This document shows, piece after piece, positions 1-10,289 of a stretch of 64,000 bases of DNA. The notes under the pieces were generated by a model. That model searched no databases and was not told where the DNA came from. It was given only the letters and a program-made list of their open reading frames with translations. Location: NCBI GenBank assembly GCA_963575745.1, contig CAUYUJ010004335.1, positions 372,256 through 436,255 of the forward strand, written 5' to 3'. Positions within the stretch are counted from its first letter, which is position 1. Each line of letters begins with the position of its first letter. This DNA is from Prorocentrum cordatum (taxonomy: Eukaryota; Sar; Dinophyceae; Prorocentrales; Prorocentraceae). The position numbers were made by a program, and so were the translations under genes.

Positions 1-1443
1 GCCGCGCGGCTCGCCGTGGCCCTGCGGGAGGAGCTCGACGCGGACGGGGCAGCCGAGGAGGAGGAGGAGCCCGAGGACGACCTCGAGGAGCTCGTCGCCG
101 CCATGAACCTGGCGGAGCTGCGGAAGGCGCTCGCGGAGCGGGGGCTCAGCGCGGAGGGCAGGCGGGCACAGCTCGCGGAGCGGCTGCTGGCCGCCCTGGC
201 GGAGGCGCAGGGGGAGTCCGCCGAGGAGCTCGTGGAGGCGATGAGCGCGGCGCAGATGCGCTCTGCGCTGGCGGCGCGCGGCCTGGGTACCTCGGGCCGG
301 CGGGCCGAGCTCGCCGCACGTCTGCTGGAGGCCATGGCGGAGGACGAGGAGGGCGAGGAGTCGGAGGCGGACGGCGCTGCCGAGGAGGAGGAGGAGGACG
401 CAGAAGGCCCAGGGGCCTCCAAGAAGGAGAAGAAGAGGCTCAAGGAGCAGAGGAAGAGGGAGAAGGAGCAGAAGGCGCAGGCCGCCGCGAGAGCCCTGGA
501 GGAGAAGAAGCTGCGGGAGAGCGAGAGGCGAAAGGAGAGGAGGAGGTGCGCGAAGCAGGGCGAGCCGCAGGAGGATCTCGAGAGGGAGCGACCGCCCGAG
601 GGGAGCCGAGGCAGGAAGGCGAAGCAGAAGAACAAGAAGGAGACGGAGGGCTGCGAGCCCGACCGCAAGGAGGCCGAGGCGGGCGATGACGCCGCAGCGA
701 CGCTGAGGACGGAGGGCGGAAGGGCCGCCGAGGAAGTCGTTGGTGAGGGCGACCGTCGGGTCGGGACAGCCGAGGAAGTCGCTGGCGAGGACGACGTCGC
801 GACCGTCGGGTCGGCGGCAACACCAGACGCCGCCGCGGCGCCGCAGGGCTCGGAGATCTATGTCTGGGCCGACCCGTTGCCCGCAGACGCCGCGGCGGCC
901 TTGGCGGAGATGGGTGTGGCGCCCGGCGCGCGGGTCACCGATGTGGAGCTGGCCGGGGTCGTCGCAGAGGGAGGACCCGATGTCGCCGTGGCTTGTGGCC
1001 TCATCATGACGCTCTCCGAGGCCGTCCGGAGGAAGAAGCAGCTCCGCGACGCAGAAGTCGGCGGTGCTGGCCTCCGAGCCGACGGGGGCTACGCGTGGGG
1101 AGACCCGCTGCCAGCAGACAGCGCGGAAGCCTTAGCTGCGATGGGCGTTGTGGCTGGCGCTCGAGTGAGCGAGGTGGAGCTGCAGGGCATCCTTGCCGAG
1201 GGCGGCCCCGGAGCCGCCATCGCCTGCGGTCTGATCAGACCCGTCTGGGACGACGGCCAGCGCGGCGAGGGCTGCAGAGAAAATTTAGGGGGGTTGTGGT
1301 TTCTCCTGGTTTCTGTGAAGCCGCCGCCACCAGGAAATCCTAGTGCTTTGCTTCGTGCCGTGTGTGCCGTACTTGCGAACATGCGCGCGCACGAGCGATG
1401 GACCTCACGCAGGGCCGGCGGCGTCCGGTCGTCCTGTTGCTGA
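1..1443 (+). CDS. SAP-domain protein, 5'-partial, with duplicated C-terminal module
   Basis: The frame is open from the first base, so the start lies outside the window. Two SAP-type helix-extension-helix motifs lie at about 88-195 and 223-333 (cores LRKALAERGLSAEGRRAQLA and MRSALAARGLGTSGRRAELA). The residues at 1-40 look like the tail of a third. SAP motifs usually bind AT-rich DNA or RNA in nuclear proteins. A highly charged Glu/Lys/Arg stretch follows at about 340-700. Then comes an approximately 60-residue module present twice, at about 856-1050 and 1087-1250 (WADPLPADAAAALAEMGV, then WGDPLPADSAEALAAMGV). Residues after about 1260 match neither repeat and may be intron or untranslated sequence read through to the TGA at 1441. 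Host nuclear gene is likely; exact function is unknown. Confidence 0.6.
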   Translation, partial: AARLAVALREELDADGAAEEEEEPEDDLEELVAAMNLAELRKALAERGLSAEGRRAQLAERLLAALAEAQGESAEELVEAMSAAQMRSALAARGLGTSGRRAELAARLLEAMAEDEEGEESEADGAAEEEEEDAEGPGASKKEKKRLKEQRKREKEQKAQAAARALEEKKLRESERRKERRRCAKQGEPQEDLERERPPEGSRGRKAKQKNKKETEGCEPDRKEAEAGDDAAATLRTEGGRAAEEVVGEGDRRVGTAEEVAGEDDVATVGSAATPDAAAAPQGSEIYVWADPLPADAAAALAEMGVAPGARVTDVELAGVVAEGGPDVAVACGLIMTLSEAVRRKKQLRDAEVGGAGLRADGGYAWGDPLPADSAEALAAMGVVAGARVSEVELQGILAEGGPGAAIACGLIRPVWDDGQRGEGCRENLGGLWFLLVSVKPPPPGNPSALLRAVCAVLANMRAHERWTSRRAGGVRSSCC

Positions 1444-1599
1444 TTTTTCTGGCGCATGGCGTGATATCGTGGTATCACGGTGTTTTGGTATCGCGTCTTC
1501 TTCATGCCCTTATGTCTTAGCTGAATTCAGATGAGTCGTGAATCACAAGGCGTAGGCCGTGACCCAAACATGGCAACACAATCGTGAGAACCCTTCAGA

Positions 1600-2450
1600 G
1601 CAGCGGCGAACAAACACGTCTAAGGAGTTGTTCAATAGGAGCAGGAACAGTTCGGAACAGGATCAGCCAAGTCAGGACGCATCCACGGCACCCCAGTGCA
1701 ACAGGAGCAGCCGGGAACTGCCAGGAGCAGCTGGGAGCAACAGCGGAAACAGAAAAATTCACGGCGGCCAGGCGAAGCAGAAACCACAAGGAACAGCCAG
1801 GAACACAAGTGCATCAGGAGTAGCTCGGAGCTGCCGAACGGAGCAAATGTTTGGCCGCCAGGCGCGAGGGGGACAGCCAGGAATAGCCGAACCAAGCATA
1901 TATCCTGCAGGTAGGTGCAATGGCGCCGATGGCGCAGCCAGGAACAGTCGAAATATGCAAGTCCTCTACAGCGAGACGCGACAAGAACTGCTGAGAACAG
2001 CCGAGCCAAGCGGATTCCCACAACTCAGGCGCATGAGGAACAGCCAGGAAAACAATCCTCAGCAGCTCGGCGCAACAGGGACAGCCCGGAACAGCCCAGC
2101 CACGCAACTTTCCAACAGTCAAGCATGTGAGGAAAAGCCGTGAAAACCTGAACAAAGAGTCCCAACAGCCAGGGGCAATCTCTCAAGATCCTACGAACCA
2201 CTCAGCGCAAGAATTGTCGTCGAAACGCGAACGGCAGGGGGAATTATCTAAAGCATGAGTAACAGTCAGTGCTCGCACTGGCCGTTGAGCCCAGCAGGAA
2301 TTGCCGAGAACGCTGGAACGTGCTGGAACACCCGAACCAACAAAATCACCGATGCCAGGGGCAACGAGCAGCGAGCAAGAAAATCACCGGCAGCGAGGCA
2401 ACAGGAATTGCCTGGCACAGCCAGGGGCAGTCCTTGTTTTCAATCCCCAC
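1600..2450. repeat. Degenerate minisatellite around CAGGAACAGCC
   Basis: Short purine-rich words such as GGAACAGCCAGGAAC and GGAGCAGCTGGGAG recur every 10-20 bases with heavy divergence. Open frames here are Gln/Asn/Ser/Arg-rich products of the repeat and are not called as genes. The stretch 1444-1600 shows nothing recognisable. Confidence 0.65.
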
Positions 2451-2690
2451 CCCCTGACGCAACCCACTTTGGCCCCACGGGGTCTGGGAGCCCTTTGGGC
2501 TTTTTGGGGGATCATTCGGCCTTAAGAGGCCTGCAAGATGAGTCCAGCACAGCCCGAAGAGACCGCAAGATGCCTTAAGAGAGGTTCCACGATGCCCCGA
2601 GAAATGGCCCAGGTAGCAACAACATCAGCAAGTTTTGTAGTACTTTAAACTCTTTCTAGATTATCAGGATCCTCTCCTTCAGATGGTTTC
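2450..2690. other. No recognisable feature
   Basis: Mixed-composition DNA between two repeat arrays; no coding, RNA or repeat signal seen. Confidence 0.4.
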
Positions 2691-2694
2691 GGGA

Positions 2695-3030
2695 GCGCTT
2701 CAGAGGACCCCAAGATGGCGCAACACCGTACAATACGTCGGGCCCAGAGAACCCCAATATGGCCCCAACGCCTCCAGAGCGGCCCAAGACCGCCCAACAT
2801 AGGCCCAAGACGGCCCAAGAAAGCGCCAAGAATTAGGTCTAAGAGGCACCCCGAAGAGTCCCCAGGCGGCGACGACGGCCAAGATGCGACCCCAGGACGC
2901 TCCCGAGAGGCTCCCCCAAGCCCTGGAAGGCTCCCAAGAGGCCCCCCAAACGGCCCAAGGTCGGCCCAACATAGTTCTCAGGCAGTCCGAGAATGTCCGC
3001 CAGAGCGCCCGAAAAGTCCAACACACTCCA
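2695..3030. repeat. GGCCCAAGA-type minisatellite
   Basis: Degenerate short units such as GGCCCAAGACGGCCCAAGA. The same word class recurs at 9400-9550 on this strand and, reverse-complemented (CTTGGGGGCCTCTTGG), at 25650-27090, so this is one dispersed low-complexity family. Confidence 0.7.
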
Positions 3031-3179
3031 CGAGATCCATCGGATCTACCCCGCACCGAAATTTCGCCCTCCGTGGTCCGCGGGCGGCTGATTGCTGTGG
3101 CGTGCCCGCTCGCTCCCTTCTCCTTTTCTCCTATTCTCGGCAGCGAGCCCAGGGGGGAAGGCAGAGAGGGGCGGGCAGA

Positions 3180-3290
3180 AGGCCTCTGACCTTCTGAGAA
3201 GCGTTCTAAGCCTTCTCCAGAGACGCATAGTGCCTCCCAAAAGGCCAGGGGGCTTCTGAGAAGCCCCATCGCCTTCTGAGAAGGCCTGGC
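3180..3290. repeat. Small palindromic repeats, GCCTTCTGAGAAGGC
   Basis: The 15-base near-perfect palindrome and partial versions occur at about 3189, 3255 and 3270. Each could form a 7-bp stem with a one-base loop. Confidence 0.6.
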
Positions 3291-3329
3291 CCCCACTCAC
3301 TTCCCCCTTGGCGCGCATCCGAACCTTCC

Positions 3330-3500
3330 CTCAATGCTGCCGCTTTCCTCCTCCGTCTCCTTCTTCACTCCCTCCTCCAGCCTCCCTTGTTCGTCCTGCC
3401 TCCCCCCTTCCTCCTTCCTCCAACTTCCCTTCTCCCTCGTCCCTTCTGCCCGCCCCTTCCTTATCCCTCCTCCCTCCTCCCTCGTTTCTCATGTGACCTT
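3330..3500. repeat. Pyrimidine-rich strand tract (TTCCTCC)
   Basis: Almost pure C/T on the plus strand. The Pro/Ser-rich plus frames and Arg/Glu-rich minus frames are composition artefacts. 3500-3840 holds nothing recognisable. Confidence 0.7.
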
Positions 3501-3843
3501 CCCCATATCCCCTCTTTCGGTATTCTCCTCGGCCTGGGTCAGAGCACCGACCTCGAGAGTACACGGAATCAATGTAAAAAAAAGACAGGAGGATGAGGAG
3601 AGCACCCACTTTGAGCAGTTGCATTTAACGCCCGTTTAGTGCAGCTGGAAATCTTGGCGTCCAGTAAGGAGTCCCGCGGGCGAGTCTGGCCAGGCATGTC
3701 TAAAATCAGATGCGGTCGAGCTCGTTTCTCTTCATGGCGCCTGCGAGGCCGGCCGGGAATGTTTACAAGCAGATGTGTTCGAATTATCCAATATTCGGAT
3801 GCAGCGATATGTGCGAATAGCCCAGGCGGGGCACTACATTCGA

Positions 3844-4574
3844 CTACACGTAAGAGTGACCCTTCGCCGGAGTGACCTTTGGGGCCAGCCCAAAGGGTGT
3901 CGGGTAATTTTTCTTGTGATGAGCTTGACCTCGTGTCGGCACCCGCATCGCGCGATTACGCTCGCATCTGAGCGCGCCACGTTTGGGCCCACCCCTTGCA
4001 ATCGACAGCAGCAACGCATACGCGTCGCACCCTACAGCTTGCATGTTGCCCGAGGGGGAGCCGGTCGACCAGACGGCGCTTTTTCCAGCCCAGGACCAGT
4101 CCCGAATCCCAGCTCAGATCCCAGAAGGTCTGGCTTGATGTTTTGTGATATCCTTGGATATCTTTGAATATCTCCGAATACCTTTGAATATGTTTAAATA
4201 TGTTTTTCGAACCAATGAAGATCTGTATTGTTATAAGTTGCCCAAAGATATTCAAACATATTCCAGGCTCTCGGATGAGGCCGGTTTTGGCCATGACGCC
4301 GGGCCTGGTCAGACTTCATCGCGATGCAGCTTGGCAGTGGCCCCCGGCTGCGTCTGCTTTCGCAGAGCCCTCGGAATGCCATTCGGGGCGCTCGAATTCA
4401 ATCGGACAAATTCCGCGCTTGCCCGCTGGCTCGAAAAAATTGTCGATTGGCGCCCCGCCGATCGTCGATGCGGCGAGGCAACGCGGGCTTGCGCGATTGC
4501 GTTGGGCCCCCCACGGGCGCCCCTGAAACCGCGCACCAAAGGTCATTTTAGCTTAGGGTCACTCTTACGTGTAG
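3844..4574. mobile_element. Candidate terminal-inverted-repeat element, about 730 bp
   Basis: The 19 bases at 3844-3862 (CTACACGTAAGAGTGACCC) are perfectly inverted at 4556-4574. After an unrelated 10-base spacer on both sides, a further 10 bases (TGACCTTTGG) are also inverted (3873-3882 and 4536-4545). The equal spacing makes chance unlikely. A shared GCGAATA lies just outside both ends. No transposase is evident inside, so it would be non-autonomous. No convincing target-site duplication was found. Confidence 0.55.
4120..4260. repeat. GAATATCTTTGAATAT-like short array
   Basis: Five or six degenerate copies of a 12-14 base AT-rich word around GATATCTTTGAATATC, inside the candidate inverted-repeat element. 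Confidence 0.6.
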
Positions 4575-5155
4575 CCGTCTACACTTATTCGCCAGGGGGC
4601 CTCACCGAAGACATACCTGTCGAAATTGCTCATGCGATTCTTGTAGCGGCAAGTGGGCACATAGTCTTCCTGCCGATTCTGAACAGTGGGATAATCACAT
4701 TTCAAAAAGCTAGAAAATGGAAGCGGGAGAAGACAGAAGAGGAGGCGAATAATAGGAAATAACAAACCGCGGATAACGAACCTATGGCCAAACTTAACAA
4801 CAACATCAGTTGTGGTTCACGGCCTCCGCGGCCGATCGTGCCATGGTTTTTTCAAGCAAACCGTGCCACCGACCCGTGCGTGCCAGTCGAGATAGATTGC
4901 GCCCGACGGGAAGAATTCCGTTAACGTCGGAACGTATCGACCTCGCACCCCGTGCGGTTGCACAAGCCGGATTCCAAGGTGATGTAGTAAGTATAATTCC
5001 GACGGTCGGACCCCAAATGGTAATTCCCCATATCCTAAGATGATATTTTTGTTTTTATTTGGACGGCGCCGACTCCAACCAGAACCAGAACCCCTCCTCT
5101 CCTCCCTCCTCCTCCTTCCTCTCTTCTTCCTCAAGCTCACTCATGAACAGAGCTA
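4575..5155. other. No recognisable gene
   Basis: Ordinary-complexity DNA, possible frames short and without recognisable motifs. Confidence 0.35.
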
Positions 5156-5485
5156 CCCCTACTCATATTCATTTGTACTCACATCTAGTCATACTCAGAC
5201 TTACTCATACTCAGACTTTCTCATGATCATATTCATGTATACTCAGACCAAATCATACTCAGACTTACTCGTGCTCAGGTTCGCTATCCTAAGATGGGGT
5301 TATTGTTATTACTTGGACGCCTCCTACTCCTCCTCCTCCTTCCTCTTCTCGTCCCCTCCTCTTCTCGTATCCTCCTACTCGGACTCACTCATACTCAGAC
5401 TTACTCATACCCAGACGTACTCATACACAGACTTCCTCATTCACAGACTTACTCATACTCAGACTTACTCATACCATGTGACGCC
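5155..5485. repeat. Minisatellite of ACTCATACTCAGACTT
   Basis: A 15-16 base unit repeats with variation. Short stretches of the same word reappear at 6505-6555 and 7295-7345, on either side of the 150-bp satellite, suggesting that satellite expanded inside an older array. Confidence 0.75.
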
Positions 5486-5549
5486 CCTCACGGGGGCAGA
5501 AACCAATCGGACCAAGTGTATTTGCTGGGGCGTCACGCTGTCACCCTGC

Positions 5550-5690
5550 TCATCCTTTCCTCATCATGTTCGTCCTCCTCCTCATCCTTCTCCTCGTCCT
5601 CCTCCTCCTCCTCCTTTTCCTTGTCCTCCTCCTCCTCCTCCTCCTCCACGTCCTCCTCCTCCTCCGCCTCCCCCTCCCTACCTCGGGCGT
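5550..5690. repeat. CTC/TCC microsatellite
   Basis: Imperfect trinucleotide pyrimidine tract; strand asymmetric. Confidence 0.8.
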
Positions 5691-5694
5691 GATG

Positions 5695-6055
5695 GACCAT
5701 GGGACCTCATGGAGCCTCCTGGTAATCCCGGGGGCCTCCTGGGATAGCAACCTCTGGGGATTTCCTGCGGCCTCATGAAACCTCCTGGGCTCTCCTAGGG
5801 TATCCTCAGCCCTCCAGGGGCGTCCGCAGCGTTCTGGAACTTTCGGGTCGTTCAGGATACGCCCGGAGCGTGATGGGACCTCCTGGGGCCTTGTGGGACC
5901 TCGCGGGGCATCCTGGGACCTCCTGGAGCGTCCTGGAGCCTACTTAGGATTCCCACGGCCTCCGGGGACGTCCTGAAGCCTCCTGGAGCTTCCTGATGCC
6001 TCCTGAGACCTCCTGGGGCCTCTTGGCGGCTCTCTAAGAAGCCACGCGCGGGGCC
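5695..6055. repeat. CCTCCTGGGGCC minisatellite
   Basis: Degenerate 10-14 base units (GGGACCTCCTGGGGCCT and variants). 6060-6290 is mixed DNA containing a stray TGACGACAGTTACA word shared with the satellite at 7930-8770. Confidence 0.7.
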
Positions 6056-6299
6056 TCAAAATTGGCGACAGTTTCAAGGATGGGAGCCTTCCCATTGAGA
6101 AAGAGGGCGCGGTGGACGTTGAAAAATGACGACAGTTACACACTTGAGGCCCAAAACCGTGCCTGGCAAACACCCCCGCCATTCCCGGTCCTGCATAGTA
6201 CGGTGCGATTTGCCCCCTCCCCGCTGTCCCGCCGGTCCCCGGGAGGGCTAGTTTTTTTGTTTTCGTTGGTAAGAAACACTTCCCCCCCCCCTCTCGGCG

Positions 6300-6490
6300 G
6301 TGACGGAGGGCAGGCGGCGGGGGAGAGCGGGTTGGCAGGGTGGCTGGTTGGGCACGGAGAGCAGGCGGAGGGGATCGGTTGGTTGGCGGGATGACGGGGT
6401 GGGCGGCTGGGCTGGTTGGCTGACGGGTTGGCTAGGTGGCGGGGTGGCTGGGTGGGCTGGCTGGCTGGTTGGACGGGCAATTGGTTTCGA
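6300..6490. repeat. GGCTGGTTGG minisatellite
   Basis: G/T-rich short units such as GGTTGGCTGACGGGTTGGC; 8-10 base period with variation. Confidence 0.7.
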
Positions 6491-6582
6491 CCCAGACGTC
6501 CTCGTACACATTTATTCATATTCAGACCTACGCATACTCAGACCTTCTCTTAGCCTGACTTATTCAACACACATCAGATTTG

Positions 6583-7272
6583 GAGGATGTCTCAGGCGGG
6601 GCGCTGGTTTCAGCACCCCTAAGGGGAGCCGCCAGGGGTGTTTGCACTGGCCCGTTCGCGGCCATCTCGTGGGGATGTCTCAAGCGACTTGCTTGTTTTC
6701 ATGCTCAACATCCTTCGCTTGGAGAGCAGATTGTGAGGATGTATGGGGTGGGGCGCTGGTTTCAGCACCCCCAGGGGGAGCCGCCAGGGGTGTTTTCATT
6801 GGCCCGTTCGCGGCCATTTTGTGGGGATGTCTCAGGCGGTCTGCTCGTTGTCATGCTCAACATCTTCTGCTTTCAGAGCAGATTGTGAGGATGTCTGAGG
6901 CGGGGCGCTGGTTTCAGCACCCCTAAGGGGAGCCGCCAGGGGTGTTTGCACGGGCCGTTCGTGGCCATTTTGTGGGGATGTCTCAGGAGGTTTGCTTGTT
7001 GTTATGCTCAACACCCTTGGTCTACATAGGAGGTTTTGAGGATGTCTCAGGCGGGGCGCTGGTTCCAGCACCCTTCAGGGGAGCCGCCAGGGGTGTTTTC
7101 ACGGGCCCGTTCGCGGCCAGATTGTCGGGATGTTTCAGGCGGTTTGCTTGTTTTCATGCTCAACATCCTTTGCTTTCAGAGCTCTGAGGATGTCTGAGGC
7201 GGGGCGCTGGCTTCAGCACCCCTAAGGGGAGCCGCCACGAGTGTTTTCACGGGCCCGTTCGCGGCCAGTTTG
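6583..7272. repeat. Satellite array, period about 150 bp, 4.6 units
   Basis: Units start at GAGGATGT at 6583, 6735, 6887, 7038 and 7186 (spacings 152, 152, 151, 148). Each unit carries GGGCGCTGGTTTCAGCACCC, GGAGCCGCCAGGGGTGTTT and GGCCCGTTCGCGGCCA. Copies are close to identical by eye, so the array is fairly young. Confidence 0.9.
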
Positions 7273-7554
7273 AAGAGGAGGAATGAATGGGATGCTCATA
7301 TTCAATCATACTCAAAGCTCACTCTGACTCCTACTCATTCACCCGCATTAGGATTCACTCGTCTTCGTCGGCCCTGTCGCACACGTGGACGCGCTATTAT
7401 AGTCAAGCGCTCACGAACAGACGTTCACTATGGCATGACATAACACATGAGATGCACATATGGGGGGGGCTCCACGCAGTGAGTAATCTATGTTGTTTGC
7501 CCCTCGTTTTTTCTGCTTCGCTTTGGCGGAGGCCCTCCTCCCGCCCTCTGTTGC

Positions 7555-7790
7555 GCCTCCTCCTCCTCGTCACCTTTGCCCTACGTTTCCTCCTCCTCGT
7601 CCTCCCCCTTCTCCTCCTCCTCCTCCTCCTCCTCCTCCTCCTCCTCCTCCTCCTCCTTCCTCCCTCCTCCCTCCTCCTCCTCCTCCCTCCTCCCTCCTCC
7701 TCCCTCCTCCTCCTCCTCCTCCTCCTCCTCCTCCTCCTCCTCCTCCTCCCCCTCCTCCTCCTCGCCATCCTCCTCATTATCTTTTTCCTC
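7555..7790. repeat. CTC/TCC microsatellite
   Basis: Long near-perfect trinucleotide tract. It generates long homopolymeric Leu, Pro, Ser, Arg or Glu frames on both strands, none of them real genes. Confidence 0.9.
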
Positions 7791-7929
7791 TTCCTGCCTA
7801 TTCCCCCCATGCATATTCCCTGCCTCCTGGCCGGGGCATGTTGATTTTCCTCGATGCCGTTGCCGCCGTGGCCGGCATGAGCGCGCTGTGCGATGGCAGG
7901 ATCGCGAAGCCGCTTACGGAGCCCTATAG

Positions 7930-8770
7930 GGAGGGGGTTCCCATTTCTCTCTATGCATCTATGCAGTCACAGACGAGGTTCCCTCTTGATATTTCCTCAA
8001 TTTTCACGCTTGGGGGGGCCCAGACTGACGACAGTTACAAGTATTTGACCCGCTCGGATTCAAAACGTGGGGCGCGGGACCCATACAGAGGGGGCGGCCG
8101 CCGGAGATTTCTTCGCAATTCATTCAGACGAGGCTCCCGCCGGAGACTTCTCCATATTCTGGCCTGGGGTGCTCCAAAATGGCAAGAGCTACAAGTTCTA
8201 GGATGATCCATTCGGATTCAAAACATGCGGTGCGGGACCCATGGGGAACCGGCTCCCGCCTGAGACTCCTTCGCGACTCACTCACACACGAAACTCCCGC
8301 TTGATTGTCCTCCATTTTCAAGCCTGGATAACGACAGTTACAGGTTTTTAGATGACCCATTCGGAATCCAAACATGAAATGCGGGACCCAAAGAGAGGGG
8401 GACTCTGCCAGAGATTTCCTCGCGATTCAATCACAAGCGAGGCTCCCGTTTGACTCAGGACCGGGGCACCCCAAAAAGTTACGCCATGTAAAGTTTCGGG
8501 ATGGCCCGTTCGGATTAGATACATGAGGTGCGGGACCCATACGGAAGGGGCTCCCGCTTGAGATTTCCTCGCGATTCACCCTCAAACGAGGCTCCTGCCT
8601 GAGATCCTCTCCGTATTCAAACTCGGGGGGCCCAAGTTGACGACAATTACAAGTTTTAGGATGACCAGCTCGGATTCACACCGTGAGGTACAGGCCCCAT
8701 AAGGAGGGGGCTCCCGTCTGAGATGTCCTCGCAATTCTCTCATAGACGGCTCCCGATCGAAACCTCGTCA
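7930..8770. repeat. Satellite array, period about 150-160 bp
   Basis: The word CGGATT or CGGAAT marks units at 8055, 8213, 8362, 8511 and 8671. Shared words include GTGCGGGACCCAT, GGGGGCTCCCG and GACGACAGTTACAAG. It is more diverged than the array at 6583-7272 and unrelated to it in sequence. Confidence 0.8.
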
Positions 8771-8809
8771 ATATGAGTGTTTGGGTGTGTGCGTGACTGC
8801 GCGTGAGAT

Positions 8810-8846
8810 GGTGATGTATGTGATGATGATGATGATGATGATGATC

Positions 8847-8891
<45 letters not shown>

Positions 8892-8990
8892 CTGATGATG
8901 ATGATGTTGATGATGATGGTCATGGTGTGGTGGTGGGTGAGTGACTGAGTGAGTGAGTGACGAGCGAATGTGGATGAATGAGTGAATGAA
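8810..8990. repeat. GAT/TGA microsatellite
   Basis: Near-perfect TGATGATGA run to about 8930, then a GAGTGA-rich tail. 8990-9400 shows no gene. Confidence 0.85.
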
Positions 8991-9399
8991 GTGGGAGTGT
9001 GTGAATAACCGAACAAGTGGCGCTGGTGATGCTGATGGGGATGATCCTGATGTGGGTGTGTGAGGAAGAGAAGGGGGTGAAGGTTGAGGCTGCGCGGGGT
9101 GTCCAGAAAAAAATATGTATTAAGGGGATCATCGAACATATGCACAACAGAGAAACTACACCAGCGAGGATACCCAACGGAACGGAAATTCGCCGGCCCA
9201 ACGGGCTAGAGGCGTGCTAAGATCTCCGGTAACTGTTTAACAATATTTCTAGTTCGCACGCGCGGAGCGGCCCCTGGGGGTCCCCGGACGAAAAGTACAC
9301 CGGCAAGGTCCCAGGAGAAGCCACCAGAGCACTCCAGGGGAGGGCCATTTTTCGACACCCCTCACGAGGATCGTGGCCTCCGAGGGTGGAGCCGCAATC

Positions 9400-9555
9400 G
9401 ACTACCCCCCTTCCCGCCCCATGAGGCCCCCAAAAGCCCCCCAAGAGGCCCTGGGGGCCCCCAAGACGCCGCCAAGGAGCCCCAAGAGACTACCAAGAGG
9501 TCCCCCAAGAGGCCCCCAAGAGACCCTAAAGAGGGCTCCAGGGCCAGCGGAATGA
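9400..9555. repeat. GCCCCCAAGAG minisatellite
   Basis: Same word class as 2695-3030. Confidence 0.7.
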
Positions 9556-9599
9556 GCGAAGCGATTCAATAAATTACACATACACAGAAGCAACATACT

Positions 9600-9745
9600 A
9601 ACATTGGTTGCTATCAAAACCAATGTCCGTCGGTATTGATCAAAGTCGGTGTTCGTAGTTATTGAACCTAGTGGTCGTAATCATTGAAAGTAATTTTTGT
9701 AATCATTGAAGCGAGTAGCTATTGAAACCCACGCCAGAGTCTTCG
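9600..9745. repeat. Degenerate AT-rich array, GTAATCATTGAA-like
   Basis: About seven diverged 20-25 base units ending in ATTGAA or ATCAAA; 9745-9970 has nothing recognisable. Confidence 0.55.
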
Positions 9746-9974
9746 GCGACCCCGAAGCCGTAGGTAGAACGGATGACTCCCGACAGTGGTAATATCGGCA
9801 TTATAAGCGCCAATTTTGCTAGCGCTTTCGTTGCAATTTGTCATAATGGTTTTCGGCATGGGTTTTTTTCCTCACCGCACCGCAGCCCTCGCACTTCACC
9901 AAGTGCCCACCGGCAAACCCAAATGGGATGAAACACAGAACTTGCACAGCCCTGTCGCGCGGCTAAGCACGGAA

Positions 9975-10012
9975 AAAGGAGGAGGAGGAGGAGGAGGAGG
10001 AGGAGGAGGATC
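9975..10012. repeat. GGA microsatellite
   Basis: About eleven GGA triplets. Confidence 0.9.
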
Positions 10013-10289
10013 CCCCTCAGCCTACAAGACAGCGAGTTCGTCCAGCAGGCAAGGGGCCTCAAGCCTCAGAGTTGGAATATCCGACCATTATTCAAGCACC
10101 ATGTGGCCTACGGATTTTTGTAATGTAATTCCCAAGAGCCCCAGCCATCTGTGTAAAAGGCCCAACGTAGCACCCCGCCGTATTCTCACATGTAACTACT
10201 TGCACCGTTCCTTAGCCAATGCTGGCAGTAGCCGCACGGGTTGTTTGCCACATCTGCCAATTCTAGACAATAACATCGCGATACGTCAC

